Numbered from the stretch's first letter, positions 18,401-25,609 are shown. The stretch: DNA of 33,568 nucleotides from Fidelibacterota bacterium (GCA_016783665.1 JADHWC010000021.1:1-33568); one strand, 5' to 3'. Notes: a model not told the origin generated them from the sequence alone. Program-made: numbers and translations.

Positions 18401-18741
18401 AGCGAAAAATCGAGATTTATCGTCCTATCTGTATTAACACGAACCTGCTCAATTACCATGGGTTTATAACCTATCATCATTGCTTTGACATTATAGGTTC
18501 CCGGCCGAACATTCAGGATAAAATAATAACCATCCTTGTCGCTGGCGGCCCCCTGTTTTATCGACAATTCAAAGGCCTGGTTGTTTTCCCAGTAGCTTTC
18601 CACGATAATATTGGTACCAATAATTGGTCCTCCGGTTTCATGATCACGGACCCTTCCGGCAATTTTTCCACCCAAAGCAAAAAGAGAACTTGCCAGAAAT
18701 AATGAAATCATGAAAAAAAATGATTTGCTCACTTGTTTCAC
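15412..18741 (-). CDS. TonB-dependent receptor with CarboxypepD-reg-like domain
   Basis: About 1109 residues. A signal peptide is followed by a carboxypeptidase-regulatory-like domain ('GKIAGRVRDHETGGPIIGTN', 'GYYFILNVRPGTYNVKAMMI'), a plug ('SIRGGSVRETDVRIDGIS', 'ELQVLTGGFEAKYGGFKSGLVNVVT') and a long barrel ending in 'RRVLIGLRINF'. It should import an oligosaccharide across the outer membrane using TonB energy. No SusD gene follows. The frame opens with a GTG at 18756, but the next codons are AGGAGGAGG, themselves the ribosome-binding site. I therefore place the start at the GTG at 18741, which gives a normal signal peptide. It is the first gene of a five-gene operon. Confidence 0.9.
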   Translation of the reverse strand: MKQVSKSFFFMISLFLASSLFALGGKIAGRVRDHETGGPIIGTNIIVESYWENNQAFELSIKQGAASDKDGYYFILNVRPGTYNVKAMMIGYKPMVIEQVRVNTDRTINLDFSLESTVLELGTVEVTAHREVIKADVSGTQEIILTERITEAPILRLDEFVNKVKGVDLVTDNDGHGLSIRGGSVRETDVRIDGISARDLRSGNSYLSLNSTSIEELQVLTGGFEAKYGGFKSGLVNVVTKEGKRDKYSLSLKIDMTSKSDYKFFGSNPWGNDSWIAKVYTDTNFTYFDPSDSMYHVYCWEGVPDDELLPLGFPNDLKGFKGWNSSREGRKNYQVIGLPSNAKLTPEQKRAIWLVQHPEYEFAKKPDVYIEGTLTGPVPGKGLPLIGSTIERFTFLAAGKYENTQFAFPIGPRQSYTDYNGQIKLTSYLSPNTKMSMNAFYAKVETNTGSRPSSLGGALLDYSSKFNFMSSSQSSVEQLARILGSSNGFINMFNQSQLQYLDQRWFMGGVKLNRTLSSKAFFNLETQFTYQDNEINPYSADTSLASAWVEIDSTMKIVRYPSVGTPYGSTNWSYDITDLFQMYGGLQQVDSSYSWTLSMKGDLTAQLGHNHQFETGFVFQYSYSFVYAGAWMQSEKLYAPGIPDTWQYYKIRPIEAGVYIQDKLEFEGMIASAGLRLDYFDPQNKVYPIYFPLDEDYAYFYNQIYQYLPGEWGSYERWEVFREMLDSPPGWDGERAKAQLKLSPRLGVSFPVTSRSKLYFNYGHFYQKPNMSFLYNLGISTGAAILPSSDLEMGRTVAYEFGYEQQFLETLLFNVTFYYKDLKNEPLSRTFWDYNQEFNVSRYYPDAYADIRGLELRLERNYGRFLTFWANYEYMLKSWGQVGLKTVYENQVEAQDELRNADQDFLEPQPRANVNINLHTPSDWGIRMLGFKPFCKLYVNLLYDWRDGGKIVIQSDPLTGVQRKANVMDFSNLDLRASKGFKVSNVNCELVLTVTNFLNIKRLYINGMSTTQYNRYKESLCFPWESGEHKGNDKWGEYRPAGVEYDPLEALIEIDDPNYTPEEFAQLNEEIMNRNDRRRETNAYIDQGWFTTPLFLNPRRVLIGLRINF

Positions 18742-18753
18742 TTTCCTCCTCCT
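18742..18753 (-). promoter_or_regulatory. Ribosome-binding site that decides the receptor start
   Basis: On the minus strand, AGGAGGAGG lies just before AAA and a GTG at 18741. The longer frame starting at 18756 would translate this site as three arginines, which is unlikely. The spacing of the first AGGAGG to the GTG is six bases. Confidence 0.6.
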
Positions 18754-18810
18754 CACCTTAATAAGTCTTCAATTTTGCATTTTTCGAGCAATAAAATCAT
18801 AAATACCATA

Positions 18811-19002
18811 TCAGGCAGATTCCCGTACAATCAGCTATAAATCTAAAAACTTCTGAATTGGCGGTTTACAACTGTGCTCAATCAATGCAATCAAACTTTC
18901 CGCCGCTAACTTACCAATCATTAACAACGGCTGTTTAATCGTCGTCAACGCCGGACGAACATATCTGGCTATATCGATGTTATTAAATCCGACCACGGCG
19001 AT
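18811..19002 (-). pseudogene. C-terminal remnant of a second LacI-family regulator
   Basis: The minus strand encodes 'IAVVGFNNIDIARYVRPALT', 'TIKQPLLMIGKLAAESLIAL' and then 'PPIQKFLDL', nearly the same as the last 60 residues of the intact LacI gene next door, at roughly 70% DNA identity by eye. A TAG at 18835-18837 replaces the CAG (Gln) of the intact gene. After it the homology goes on in frame ('LIVRESA') to the matching final stop at 18811. The DNA-binding domain and most of the sugar-binding domain are missing; homology stops near 19002. It is a diverged, decayed tandem paralogue rather than a recent copy. Confidence 0.85.
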
Positions 19003-19024
19003 ACCATGAAAAAAGCCGTTTGAT

Positions 19025-19042
19025 TGTCCTGATATAAGGACA
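19025..19042. repeat. Short inverted repeat TGTCCT-gatata-AGGACA
   Basis: Perfect six-base arms around a six-base loop, between the operator at 19072 and the lacI remnant. It could be a regulatory site in the leader of the receptor operon or chance. Nothing else in 18742-18810 stands out; that stretch is AT-rich leader. Confidence 0.3.
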
Positions 19043-19071
19043 TTGCATACTGAATTTTTTATCTCCCTTTG

Positions 19072-19085
19072 TGTTATCGATAACA
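19072..19085. promoter_or_regulatory. LacI-type operator, second copy (TGTTATCGATAACA)
   Basis: A 14-base perfect palindrome identical to the core of the site at 20258-20275. It lies between the intact lacI gene and the remnant, about 330 bases upstream of the receptor start. On the minus strand a weak TTGTTA-17-GATAAA pair overlaps it. It may let the LacI protein control the receptor operon. Even, CpG-centred palindromes of this kind are typical of LacI-family operators; binding is inferred. Confidence 0.6.
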
Positions 19086-19126
19086 ATCATGGTTAAAATA
19101 TTAATAGCGATCCCTCCTAAATAATT

Positions 19127-20167
19127 CTATGCTGATTCTCGTACAATTAGCTGTAAATCCAAAAATTTCTGAATCGGCGGCTCTTGAACATGCTCAATCA
19201 AATCAATCAGGTTTTCCGCAGCCAGTTTTCCAATCATCATTAAGGGCTGCTTGATGGTTGTTAAGGCTGGTCTTGTAAATTTTGCGATATCAATATTATT
19301 GAATCCAATGACGGCTATATCATCCGGCACTGATAACTCCCGCTCAATAATTCGCTCCATTACTGCAATTGCCATATAATCATCGGCACAAAAAATTGCA
19401 TCCGGGATTGTTTGACCGTTAAGTAAGTTATCCACCGCCTGATATGCTCGTCCGGCATCAAAATTGGCATCAATAACCCAGTTTGGATTCAACGTCAGTC
19501 CTAACCGGCTCATCGCCTCTTCGTAACCTTTTAGTCGGTCGATCCCGTTACTTTCTTCCTTGCTGCCCGATATGAAGGCAATATGCCGGCACCCTTTTTC
19601 AAACAGATAGTTTACGGCGATTTCGGCGCCCTCAACGTTTCTAGTATCGATAAAATTAACTCTCTGATCGGCAGTGCGGTGATTTATCAGGACAGCGGGA
19701 AATCCCGAATCAATCAGGGATTCCAGATTTAGGTCATTTATTTTCGGTTTTAACATGATGAGCCCGTCAAGCAGCTTACTTCGGGCTATATCGAGATAGA
19801 GATTGCTGGATTTTTCATGTTCTTCAACCGGGTAAATCATCAAACGGTAGTCCTGCTGCTTTACAACGGTCATGACGCCGCTAAGTATCTGGGCGATATA
19901 GTTGTCTAAAAAAACCTGCTTGGTTTTAGGAATGATGACACCGATTGTCATGGTCCGTTGACTGGATAAAATCCGGGCGATTAAATTGGGTATATAATCC
20001 ATCTGTTCGACGGCATTCAGGATTTTATTTCTGGTGGATTCGGCAACGATACCTTTTCCGCTGACGACCCTGGAAACGGTCATGGCTGATACCCCGGTTT
20101 TATCCGCGATATCGTTAAGAGTTATCTTATTAATTTTATTGGCAGCTATTGTATCAGAATTACCCAT
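19127..20167 (-). CDS. LacI-family transcriptional regulator
   Basis: About 346 residues. The N-terminal helix-turn-helix reads 'ITLNDIADKTGVSAMTVSRV' followed by the hinge helix 'NLIARILSSQRT'. A periplasmic-binding-protein-like sensor domain follows, ending in 'IAVIGFNNIDIAKFTRPALT'. It should be released from DNA by a sugar or sugar phosphate from this locus. It is divergent to the ROK-MFS-SIS operon, with the palindrome GTTATCGATAAC between them and again just downstream of its own stop. ATG at 20167 is preferred over a TTG two codons upstream. The regulated genes are inferred from operator positions. Confidence 0.92.
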   Translation of the reverse strand: MGNSDTIAANKINKITLNDIADKTGVSAMTVSRVVSGKGIVAESTRNKILNAVEQMDYIPNLIARILSSQRTMTIGVIIPKTKQVFLDNYIAQILSGVMTVVKQQDYRLMIYPVEEHEKSSNLYLDIARSKLLDGLIMLKPKINDLNLESLIDSGFPAVLINHRTADQRVNFIDTRNVEGAEIAVNYLFEKGCRHIAFISGSKEESNGIDRLKGYEEAMSRLGLTLNPNWVIDANFDAGRAYQAVDNLLNGQTIPDAIFCADDYMAIAVMERIIERELSVPDDIAVIGFNNIDIAKFTRPALTTIKQPLMMIGKLAAENLIDLIEHVQEPPIQKFLDLQLIVRESA

Positions 20168-20224
20168 ATTCAAAGGTCTGTTTTTGTTGTCGTTTCAATA
20201 ATTTCAATTAAATTTAAAATATAT

Positions 20225-20253
20225 TTGAATTCTCGTTTTTCCTTTTGTATATT
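20225..20253 (+). promoter_or_regulatory. Predicted promoter of the ROK-MFS-SIS operon
   Basis: TTGAAT (20225-20230) and TATATT (20248-20253) are exactly 17 bases apart. Transcription would start near 20260, inside the LacI palindrome at 20258-20275, so a bound repressor would block initiation. The remaining leader to 20389 contains no other clear signal except GGGAGG just before the ATG at 20390. Confidence 0.5.
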
Positions 20254-20257
20254 TCTC

Positions 20258-20275
20258 TATGTTATCGATAACATA
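20258..20275. promoter_or_regulatory. LacI-type operator, first copy (TATGTTATCGATAACATA)
   Basis: An 18-base perfect palindrome centred on CG, in the 222-base gap between lacI and the divergent ROK operon. Its 12-base core GTTATCGATAAC recurs exactly at 19073-19084. Position at the predicted transcription start fits repression of the catabolic operon. Confidence 0.75.
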
Positions 20276-20389
20276 CAAAGAAGGAATTAAAATTACAAGA
20301 CTTTCGTGAATTTCTTAAAAATATTTCTGCCTTTTTCTTTCCTTCTCTGCATTTTCTAAACAACCTAGCTTTAAGAATAGGGAGGATCT

Positions 20390-21346
20390 ATGGCTGTCAT
20401 TGCAATTGACTTGGGAGGTACGAAATCTTCAGCAGCGCTGGTCTCACCGGACGGGTCGGTTCTGATTCGGGACAAAGTGGAAATTACCCGCAAAAGCGGT
20501 ACGCTGGTCAGTAAAATCTTACAGAAACAGATTCAGACATTATACACAAAGGCCCTAAGAAGTGGGCAGGATGTCAGCGGCATCGGTGTTTCTGTTCCCG
20601 GTATTTATTATTCACAAACCGGTCATGTCTGGGCACCGAATATCCCCGGATGGAAGGATTATCCGCTCCAGCAGGAGTTGCAGAACACTATCCCGGATAT
20701 CCCGGTCAAGATTGACAGTGACCGCGCTGCCTATATCCTTGGAGAAACCTGGCTGGGTGCCGCCCGCGGCTGTCGGAACGCTGTTTTTATCGCTGTGGGC
20801 ACCGGAATTGGAGCGGGCATTATGGTGGATGGAACCATTCTGCGTGGGCATGCTGACATTGCCGGCGCCACCGGCTGGATGTCGCTTACGCCAACGTTTC
20901 GATCAGAATATACTCGCTTTGGCTGTTTTGAGTACCACGCGTCCGGAGATGGATTGGCCCGAGTAGCCCGGGATATGGTCAATGAGGATCAGGATTATTA
21001 TGGTCTTTTACGGAATCCCCTGCCGGAACATATTTCGTCCTATGACGTATTCGAAGCCTTTACTGCAGGTGACGCATTAGCCCAGGAAGTCATCAATCAG
21101 GCAATCAAATTCTGGGGAATGGTTACCGCAAATTTCATTAGTCTGTTTAATCCCGAAATCATTGTTTTTGGGGGAGGATTATTCGGACCGGCTATTCAGT
21201 TTATCCCCTTGATTATAAAGGAAGCCCAGCGATGGGCACAACCAATCGCCTTTAACCAGGTTCGAATCGAAGGTTCTAAAATCGGTGGCGAAGCAGGGCT
21301 CTACGGCGCTGCGAAAATTGCCCTGTCTGTGTTATCAGAGGAGTGA
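20390..21346 (+). CDS. ROK-family sugar kinase, atypical (zinc site lost)
   Basis: A 318-residue ROK protein without a helix-turn-helix, so a kinase rather than a repressor. ATP-binding 'IDLGGT' is at residues 6-11, 'IGVSVPG' near 65-71, catalytic Asp111 lies in 'SDRAAYILGE', and 'VGTGIGAGI' follows. Usual members have AGEIGH and a CxCGxxGCxE zinc motif. Here the matching places read 'AGATGW' and 'RFGCFEYHASG', so the sugar-contacting Glu, the zinc His and two cysteines are missing. It likely phosphorylates a sugar made by this locus (GlcNAc or a relative), but specificity may differ. It is the first gene of a three-gene operon opposite lacI. Confidence 0.85.
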   Translation: MAVIAIDLGGTKSSAALVSPDGSVLIRDKVEITRKSGTLVSKILQKQIQTLYTKALRSGQDVSGIGVSVPGIYYSQTGHVWAPNIPGWKDYPLQQELQNTIPDIPVKIDSDRAAYILGETWLGAARGCRNAVFIAVGTGIGAGIMVDGTILRGHADIAGATGWMSLTPTFRSEYTRFGCFEYHASGDGLARVARDMVNEDQDYYGLLRNPLPEHISSYDVFEAFTAGDALAQEVINQAIKFWGMVTANFISLFNPEIIVFGGGLFGPAIQFIPLIIKEAQRWAQPIAFNQVRIEGSKIGGEAGLYGAAKIALSVLSEE

Positions 21347-21348
21347 GT

Positions 21349-22509
21349 ATGTACAATAAACAACGTGTATTTTGGGCTGCCTGCATCGGTATGCTGCTGT
21401 TTGGTATCGTTATGATTTCACTGGGGACGATAAACACGTTTCTGGCAGCCAAACTCGCTCTGGATGAACTTACAATCGCATCCCTGGCAGCACTCTTGCC
21501 CTTCGGTATTCTGATCGGCTCATTGGTTTTTGGACCGATTGTCGATCGCTACGGATATAAGATTGTTTTGATTAGCTGTGCACTGTTAATCCTGATCGCT
21601 ATTGAAGGTATTGCGTTCGCTTCAAATTTCTTTTTTATCCAACTGTCTTTTTTTCTGATCGGTTTCGGTGGTGGTGCCATCAACGGCAGTACCAATGCGC
21701 TGGTGGCGGATATCAGCGCGGAAAATAAAGGCGCCCGGCTAAGTCTGCTGGGTGTTTTCTACGGTATCGGTGCACTCGGTATGCCGATGATTTTAGGCCT
21801 CATGTCCAAATATTTCAGTTACACCAGTGTGGTCAAGGTTATCGGTGGGCTTGTTCTGCTGCCGGCGATTTACTTCACCGCGATCAAATTCCCCGAGCCA
21901 AAACACAAACAGGGTTTCCCTCTTAAAGAAAGTATCGGCCTGCTGAAGGAAAAAACACTTGTCCTGATTGGTTTTGTGCTCTTCTTTGAAAGCGGAATTG
22001 AAGGCATTGTCAATAACTGGACAACAACTTATCTTCAAAAAAATATTCATGCCGATCCCAAAAATGCACTTTTTGCACTTTCCAGCTTAGTAATCGCCCT
22101 GTCATTGACCCGTTTAGTTCTGGGCGATCTACTCAAACGAATTCGCCCATATCTGGTCCTGTTCGGATGTCTTTCCTTTATTGTGATGGGATCGATTCTG
22201 ATGATGCTCAGTTCCACCTATATCCCCAGCGTTATTGGACTGATTTTCATGGGCATCGGTTTTGCCGCCGGTTTTCCGGTTATGCTGGGATATGTCAGCG
22301 ACCTTTATCCCGATTTTTCTGGAACGGCGTTCAGTATTGTTTTTGTAATTGCCCTGCTGGGTAATACGTTAATTAATTATCTGGTCGGAATAATTGCCCA
22401 TAATTTTGGAATCCACCATTACCTGACCGTTATATTAATCAGTGTAATGGCGATGTTTGTGCTATTATCTATTGTTCTCAAACAAATCAAAGAAACCGTA
22501 AAAATCTAA
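21349..22509 (+). CDS. MFS sugar transporter
   Basis: About 386 residues with twelve predicted membrane segments in two halves joined by a charged loop ('KFPEPKHKQGFPLKESIGLL'). The MFS loop 2-3 signature is 'GPIVDRYGYKIVL'. General style is close to FHS-type sugar:proton symporters. Placement between a ROK kinase and a SIS protein suggests inner-membrane uptake of the sugar released in the periplasm. GAGGAG at 21338-21343 overlaps the end of the kinase gene and serves the ATG at 21349, so translation is probably coupled. Confidence 0.88.
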   Translation: MYNKQRVFWAACIGMLLFGIVMISLGTINTFLAAKLALDELTIASLAALLPFGILIGSLVFGPIVDRYGYKIVLISCALLILIAIEGIAFASNFFFIQLSFFLIGFGGGAINGSTNALVADISAENKGARLSLLGVFYGIGALGMPMILGLMSKYFSYTSVVKVIGGLVLLPAIYFTAIKFPEPKHKQGFPLKESIGLLKEKTLVLIGFVLFFESGIEGIVNNWTTTYLQKNIHADPKNALFALSSLVIALSLTRLVLGDLLKRIRPYLVLFGCLSFIVMGSILMMLSSTYIPSVIGLIFMGIGFAAGFPVMLGYVSDLYPDFSGTAFSIVFVIALLGNTLINYLVGIIAHNFGIHHYLTVILISVMAMFVLLSIVLKQIKETVKI

Positions 22510-22522
22510 CTTAGGAGTTACA

Positions 22523-23287
22523 ATGTCACTGGCAAAAGAATGGTTAAACAACACCCGGAAAGTAATAGATACTATCGAAGCTACTCAAATGGAAAATATC
22601 CGTAAAGCTGCTGAAGTTATGGCTGATTCAATCGCCGCCTGCCGGTGGGTACATACCTTTGGATGCGGTCACGCTACCCTACCAATAGAAGAAATGTACC
22701 CCAGAATAGGCGGTTTTGTAGGCTTTCATCCCATGATTGAATTACCACTTTCATTTTTTACACATATTGTTGGTGAAATGGGTGTGCATCAATTTGTTTT
22801 CCTGGAACGGGTCGAAGGATACGGTCAGGAAATCATGAAAGGTTACAATTTTGATCCGCGGGATACCATGTGGATATTCTCCCATTCCGGTATCAATAAT
22901 GTAAATATTGACGTTGCCCTGGAATCAAAAAAACTCGGAATGAAAGTCATCGCCTATGGCTCCGCCACAGAAGCAAAGGGCAAAAAAACGCGGCATTCCT
23001 GCGGCAAAACCATTTTTGATATCGCTGATATTATCGTCGATAGCTGTACACCATTACAGGATGCCTCTGTGGATCTGAAAAATCATCAAGACAAAATCGG
23101 ACCGGTCTCCACAATGGCATTTATTACAACAGTCTGGACGACCATTACAACTGTGGCAGAAATTCTAGTGGAGCGCGGTGAAAAACTCTATATCCATCCC
23201 TCACACAATGTTCCGGGAGATACAACCGCCAGAGAAAGATTAACGGAAGCACTGGATATGTATAAAAAAAGGATTGCAGGGGTATAA
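22523..23287 (+). CDS. SIS-domain sugar-phosphate-binding protein (UPF0309-like)
   Basis: A 254-residue single SIS-domain protein. 'WVHTFGCGHATLPIEEMYPR' opens the domain, 'WIFSHSGINNVNIDVALESK' carries the phosphate-binding serine loop, and 'GMKVIAYGS' and 'DIADIIVDSCTPLQDA' complete the fold. It resembles the UPF0309 group, which often sits with sugar kinases and transporters. SIS domains bind phosphosugars and isomerise or deaminate them. No nagB gene is visible here, so this protein is a candidate to turn GlcN-6-P, or another amino-sugar phosphate, into a glycolytic intermediate. That role is inference. A clear AGGAG stands before the ATG. Confidence 0.82.
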   Translation: MSLAKEWLNNTRKVIDTIEATQMENIRKAAEVMADSIAACRWVHTFGCGHATLPIEEMYPRIGGFVGFHPMIELPLSFFTHIVGEMGVHQFVFLERVEGYGQEIMKGYNFDPRDTMWIFSHSGINNVNIDVALESKKLGMKVIAYGSATEAKGKKTRHSCGKTIFDIADIIVDSCTPLQDASVDLKNHQDKIGPVSTMAFITTVWTTITTVAEILVERGEKLYIHPSHNVPGDTTARERLTEALDMYKKRIAGV

Positions 23288-23322
23288 ATTCGACATAAAA
23301 TATTTATATTTAACTACAGAAG

Positions 23323-24486
23323 CTATTCTTCTTCTTTTCGAAAGACAACCCTACCATCTATAATGGTCGTATCGATAGAAAAATCCGGCTCCATAATCAC
23401 GAGATCAGCATCTTTTCCGATCTCGATAGTCCCTTTTCGATCAAACAATCCTAAAAGTTCAGCCGGATTTTTTGTGATTGTATCAATCGCTGTAGCTAAA
23501 TCGCACCCGGTATATTCTTGAAAACGGGCGGCAATATGTCCAACACTCAATGCCGTACCGATCAGAGTTCCATCATCATAGCGGGCGGAACCGTCTTTGG
23601 ATTCATATTCACGGTCATTATAAATATATTTTCCCTCAGGCAGACCGATTGCCTGAATGCCGTCAGTGATACAGATACAACGGTTTTTACCCAGAGTGTG
23701 ATATAAATAATTCACAATACGGGGATGTAAATGAACACCATCGCTAATAATTTGCGCTGTTATATTATCGGATTCAAAAATCGCCAGCAACGGTCCCGGG
23801 AACCGATGGTGCAACGGAGCCATAGCATTAAAAATATGGGTAACATGATTGATTCCAGCCTTAAAACCGGTAAGAACCTCTTCATATGTAGCATTGGAAT
23901 GACCAAATGCCGGAATACAGTTATTTTTAATTAGCCTGTCGATGATAGCCAAACTTCCATCCATTTCCGGAGCAATGGTCATCATTTTCAGACTGCTCCC
24001 CAGAATATCATTTATCTCATCAAAAGCATATTTTGAAGGCGGATAAACTCCACCGGGCAAAATACCACCTTTCTTTACCGGATTAATAAATGGTCCTTCG
24101 AGATGGATACCCAGAATTTTAGCTCCGCCCAAATCCTTCATCCGGTTTTCCGCCAAGACTCTCAGATGTCGATTATTGTTTTCTGGTTTCATGACAGTGG
24201 TTGCTAAAAATCCGGTCACGCCGAACCGGGCAAGGGTCGTTGATATAGTTTCAAGCGCTTCAACACTTCCATCCAGAACATCCGATCCTCCGGCGCCCTG
24301 AATATGTACATCAATAAAACCGGGAGCTATTATTTTCCCCTGAGCATCAAGAATAACAATATTATCTGGTATTGTTTTAATTAACCCAATTTTACTGATT
24401 TTACCATCCTGTATAAAAACATCAATGTAATCCGTATCTGTTTGATCAGCCATCCGGCAATTTTTTATTATCAGATTATTTCTCAT
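23323..24486 (-). CDS. nagA: N-acetylglucosamine-6-phosphate deacetylase
   Basis: A 387-residue amidohydrolase with the NagA motif set: 'APGFIDVHIQGAGGSDVLDG', metal-binding Glu130 in 'GIHLEGPFINPVKKG', 'AFGHSNATYEEV', 'HVTHIFNAMAPLHHR', and the catalytic aspartate in 'CITDGIQAIGLP'. It removes acetate from GlcNAc-6-P in the cytoplasm. It converges with the SIS gene, 35 bases apart, and is read with the upstream NodB-like gene (40-base gap). It identifies the locus as one for N-acetylated amino sugars. I found no copy of the GTTATCGATAAC operator next to it. Confidence 0.93.
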   Translation of the reverse strand: MRNNLIIKNCRMADQTDTDYIDVFIQDGKISKIGLIKTIPDNIVILDAQGKIIAPGFIDVHIQGAGGSDVLDGSVEALETISTTLARFGVTGFLATTVMKPENNNRHLRVLAENRMKDLGGAKILGIHLEGPFINPVKKGGILPGGVYPPSKYAFDEINDILGSSLKMMTIAPEMDGSLAIIDRLIKNNCIPAFGHSNATYEEVLTGFKAGINHVTHIFNAMAPLHHRFPGPLLAIFESDNITAQIISDGVHLHPRIVNYLYHTLGKNRCICITDGIQAIGLPEGKYIYNDREYESKDGSARYDDGTLIGTALSVGHIAARFQEYTGCDLATAIDTITKNPAELLGLFDRKGTIEIGKDADLVIMEPDFSIDTTIIDGRVVFRKEEE

Positions 24487-24526
24487 ACTTTATTCCTTAA
24501 TTCCAAATTCACCATAAATCCGTGCA

Positions 24527-25315
24527 TCAAGCAGTAATCATTTCATCAATGCGCCGAAAATGATATCTTCTTTCAATCAGATTTTCCAGCAATGGCTGAA
24601 GATATTGATATAACTTATCCGTGCGTTCCGGATGAGTCCCAATGTGAATTAGTAAGAAAAATCCATTCAGACCATTTGGATTGTTTTGTTCATAATCCAA
24701 TATATTTTGATAAATCGTTTTAGAATCACGATAATTATGCATCGTTGGAATAGTGTAATCCGTGTGCGAGATAGTTCCCGGGGTCATATTAATTAACGTC
24801 AATCCCATTTCATCAGACCAATGGGAAATTGTGTCATTGTACCATTCATAGGGCGGAATATAGAAACGGGCCTTCTCTTTTGCAATTTCAAACCGCTGAA
24901 GCTCTTTATAGTTATCCAGCATATCCCGCACAAATTCTTCCCTGGTTACCAACAGTGAGTCCCGGTTTTCCCAACTGCAATACAGAAGGTGTTTGTCCGA
25001 GTGTGGTCCCAGGTAATGCCCATCATCAATGAGTTGTTTGACCAATGCCTCGTTCTCCTTATTCCGGTAAAAATCTCCGGTAAAGAAAAAACTGGCTGTA
25101 ATCATTTTCTGTTCCAATACAAAGCGAATATGCCAGCCTCCGTCACTGTAATCACCACCCGTAAACACCAGCGCAATTTCTTTTTTCGTACTGTCACCAC
25201 GAATTATTCCACCATGTGAAATTGTATATTTTGGTATGGATTGCTGACCACAATTCATCAGCATGAAAAGAAAGCCGGTTACTACGATCACTTTAGTTTG
25301 TACACCCTTCGTCAT
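24527..25315 (-). CDS. NodB-like polysaccharide deacetylase, lipoprotein
   Basis: About 262 residues. A hydrophobic signal ends in LMNC (Cys22), so it should be a lipoprotein. The NodB domain starts at 'EIALVFTGGDYSDGG', where TGGDY replaces the usual T-F-D-D-G, leaving one of the two aspartates (Asp55). The zinc-binding 'GPHSDKH' (105-109), 'FYIPPYEWYN' and 'GFFLLIHIGTHPERTDKL' are present. It probably deacetylates a chitin-type or peptidoglycan-type glycan, with altered catalytic-base geometry. A longer frame to 25408 begins with TTG and lacks a signal at its start, so I use the ATG at 25315. Confidence 0.82.
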   Translation of the reverse strand: MTKGVQTKVIVVTGFLFMLMNCGQQSIPKYTISHGGIIRGDSTKKEIALVFTGGDYSDGGWHIRFVLEQKMITASFFFTGDFYRNKENEALVKQLIDDGHYLGPHSDKHLLYCSWENRDSLLVTREEFVRDMLDNYKELQRFEIAKEKARFYIPPYEWYNDTISHWSDEMGLTLINMTPGTISHTDYTIPTMHNYRDSKTIYQNILDYEQNNPNGLNGFFLLIHIGTHPERTDKLYQYLQPLLENLIERRYHFRRIDEMITA

Positions 25316-25519
25316 CTTGCAGCAAATCTTACATTTTTTATCATACTGAATCAATTTTATCCTAAAATAAGAAGTTTTCCAATTATATACTACTGACTTT
25401 ATGAGCAACCCGGAAAAAAGGCAAATATCAGGACAACTTTTTCATCATTTATAAAGTCTTACAAAATGTACTATTAAAAACCCGAGCAATTTTTGAAAAC
25501 AATTACAAACATAAGCATC

Positions 25520-25600
25520 TTAAAAGTTCTTCTGCTTCGTAACAACATCTTTACAAAACTCAGTTATTTGCTCAATATCTAAGACCCACACGCCCACCAT
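25520..25600 (-). CDS. Possible 26-codon leader or small protein
   Basis: On the minus strand GGAGGA-TTT-ATG opens a 26-codon frame beginning MVGVWVLDIEQITEF and ending TAA at 25520. The ribosome-binding site is strong, and a ten-base-stem hairpin sits immediately upstream of it. It precedes the NodB lipoprotein gene by about 200 bases on the same strand. It could be a small protein or leader peptide, or chance. I know of no homologue. Confidence 0.25.
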   Translation of the reverse strand: MVGVWVLDIEQITEFCKDVVTKQKNF

Positions 25601-25609
25601 AAATCCTCC

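Noticed and set aside
19021-19090. 35-codon frame from ATG at 19090 (minus strand) through the operator
   Set aside because: Out of frame with the lacI remnant, contains the operator, and the nearest ribosome-binding-like site is too far upstream.
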